Of a DNA stretch of 64,000 nt, positions 62,581-64,000 are shown in pieces (the first letter of the stretch is position 1; each line of letters opens with the position of its first letter). Below the pieces are notes generated by a model. That model was not told the origin of the DNA, ran no database searches, and saw only the letters and a list, made by a program, of their open reading frames with translations. Location: the NCBI GenBank assembly GCA_038503035.1, contig JAVSML010020424.1, forward strand, positions 1 to 64,000, read 5' to 3'. Position numbers and translations under genes: made by a program. This DNA is from Crocodylus rhombifer (taxonomy: Eukaryota > Chordata > Crocodylia > Crocodylidae).

Positions 62581-63987
62581 ATCTACCTCCTTTATTTTGG
62601 CAATATACTTTCCTTTTTGAAGCCAAAGCACTTACCTAGTTAAAGACTTAAGTTAGTTTATCCTTCTATTAGATTTAGATTGTACCAATAAGTTAGCAGT
62701 AAAAAGTCTGTTCTTTTATTATTTTTAATCAGCTCTTTTATAAAAGAAAATCTCTGCTATTTTCCATAATCAAGCATATGGCCTTCCCGACTATCACATA
62801 CTAGAATGACTGGGACTGAATAGGAAGGACATGGTGTTCAAACAATAACCTCGGTAGTTAATGTTTCCTATTGACAACTTCGCTGTAGTATTACCTAACG
62901 ATAGTAGTAATCAATATCTACATTCCCATCTGACCCTGTAATCTAGGCAGACTCCCAGCATTACCAGTGCCATCCTTCCCCTATGCAATGTTTTGGGTTA
63001 AAGTATAACACTCGCCCACCCCCGACCAGCTTCACCTTTATTTCCACCTTTCCTGAAAAGCATGTACCCTTTTTAAGCCATGTTCCAATCCTAATTGCTA
63101 GTCCACTGTGTATTTTCTTATCCCTAAATCTCTGGCCCTACCCCCTATGCCAGTCATTCTTGTTCCTCCAGTCTGCTATTGTCCAGCTTCCTTGCATCAG
63201 AGTACAAACTTTTCAGTTGTCACAAACTCACCACACCCTATTTCCTAACCAGATTATAAAGAGTCCTTTCACTGCCTACCAAACTCCCCACTGTTCTCAA
63301 TTATGTACCTGTCCCATTCGTTGCCTTGTCTGTCGACCATCAGATAATTTTATCCATGGCCATTTCCTCATTTAGCAGCTTTTCCTCCTTCCCTTGTACT
63401 AAAATCCAGGATGCAAACTACATAGATCTCTCCCAACTTTCTCCTGCAATTTCTTTGTTCATAAATTATCTTGCCATGCCAGCCTCAGACCTTGGGGACC
63501 CAAGGAAGAGCCCATCCACTTAAGAAAAGAACATTCTCTTTCCCTGAATATATTCCAATGGTTGAACAATCCCAAGCCTTATCTGTTCAACTCCAAGGTG
63601 ATCTGTTTATCTCCATTGCTCGTTAACTCTTCTTCCCTAGAGAAGAGTGAAAAAATTCCCCTGAAGACTCCAGGATGCCGAAATTGGCTCCATGCAGCCA
63701 TTTAAGACACTGATCCAAGTAGGTCTAGTTTAAAGCAGGTTGAGGCAAAGGGATTTATCTGCCTGCAGCACTTGGCAGCCTAATGCCCTTGTTTTTTATA
63801 TTAGTATGACTTCTGATTTATGCCAGATAGATCAGCTTGTGCCATCCAGATGCTTAAGAAAAGTCCCAAAGCTGCAGAAGTGACAGGATGTAGCTGCCTG
63901 AAATCCACTACACTCAGGAGCCAGGAGCAGTGGGGAGAGGAGGGATCCAGGCACACGCGTGTCTCACACGCACATGTGCCCCCTTAC

Positions 63988-64000
63988 CTGACCCCAAGCA
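63988..64000 (-). CDS. DGCR2: Possible 3' end of DGCR2 exon 2 (LDLa exon), cut by window edge
   Basis: The minus strand from the window edge reads TGCTTGGGGTCAG followed by GTAAGG, a near-perfect splice donor. If the frame is set so that one base is left over, as exon 3 requires, the codons are C-L-G-S plus G, where the Cys could be the last cysteine of the LDLa repeat. Only 13 bases are visible, so this may be chance. Confidence 0.25.

Larger units (their letters stand above)
57215..63987 (-). other. DGCR2 intron 2 (partial)
   Basis: This non-coding stretch lies to the right of exon 3. No LDL-receptor class A coding sequence was found on the minus strand. It contains two hAT elements (61456-61775 and 62408-62580) and, near 60455-60530, a short piece resembling an old dispersed amniote repeat. 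The remainder is unremarkable AT-rich intron. Confidence 0.6.

Noticed and set aside
62983..63375. 130-codon plus-strand frame in intron 2
   Set aside because: Pyrimidine-rich antisense frame without similarity to any protein I know.

Overview
The window looks like nuclear DNA of a sauropsid vertebrate, most likely a crocodilian. The reasons are CR1 LINEs of turtle/crocodile/bird type, several non-autonomous hAT DNA transposons with readable 8-bp target-site duplications, MIR-type SINE relics, a solo LTR, and a single large spliced gene with vertebrate exon/intron structure. The exact species cannot be told from the sequence alone. There is one 10-base assembly gap (10316-10325).

The only gene I can support is DGCR2 (integral membrane protein DGCR2/IDD) on the minus strand. 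Eight consecutive coding exons are readable, which I number 3 to 10 after the human gene. In transcript order they are 57214-57089, 54625-54415, 53310-53234, 51231-51055, 50461-50258, 39998-39846, 38243-38007 and 36522-36281 (stop). All seven introns between them are GT-AG and all reading phases agree, giving 475 codons plus stop. They encode a linker, a C-type lectin domain split over three exons, a ten-cysteine von Willebrand factor C domain, one transmembrane helix, and a cytoplasmic tail with two PPPPY motifs and a PDZ-ligand-like C terminus. The signal-peptide exon and the LDL-receptor class A exon lie beyond the right edge; the last 13 bases of the window may be the end of the latter. 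The 3' UTR runs left from 36280, with a plausible poly(A) signal near 33570 and another near 30755.

The left half (1 to about 30.4 kb) shows no gene I can recognise on either strand. It holds a CR1 fragment with reverse-transcriptase coding remains, MIR-type SINEs, hAT elements (one a 931-bp imperfect palindrome), a GC-rich anonymous block and, at 29643-30421, a complete solo LTR with a perfect 5-bp duplication. The DGCR2 introns carry further hAT elements; one 813-bp copy ends about 50 bp from a splice donor.

No CRISPR, operon or bacterial-type feature is expected or seen. The most interesting gene-level observation is that the splice acceptor of the first lectin exon appears to have moved 9 bp downstream, with AT standing where the ancestral AG should be.
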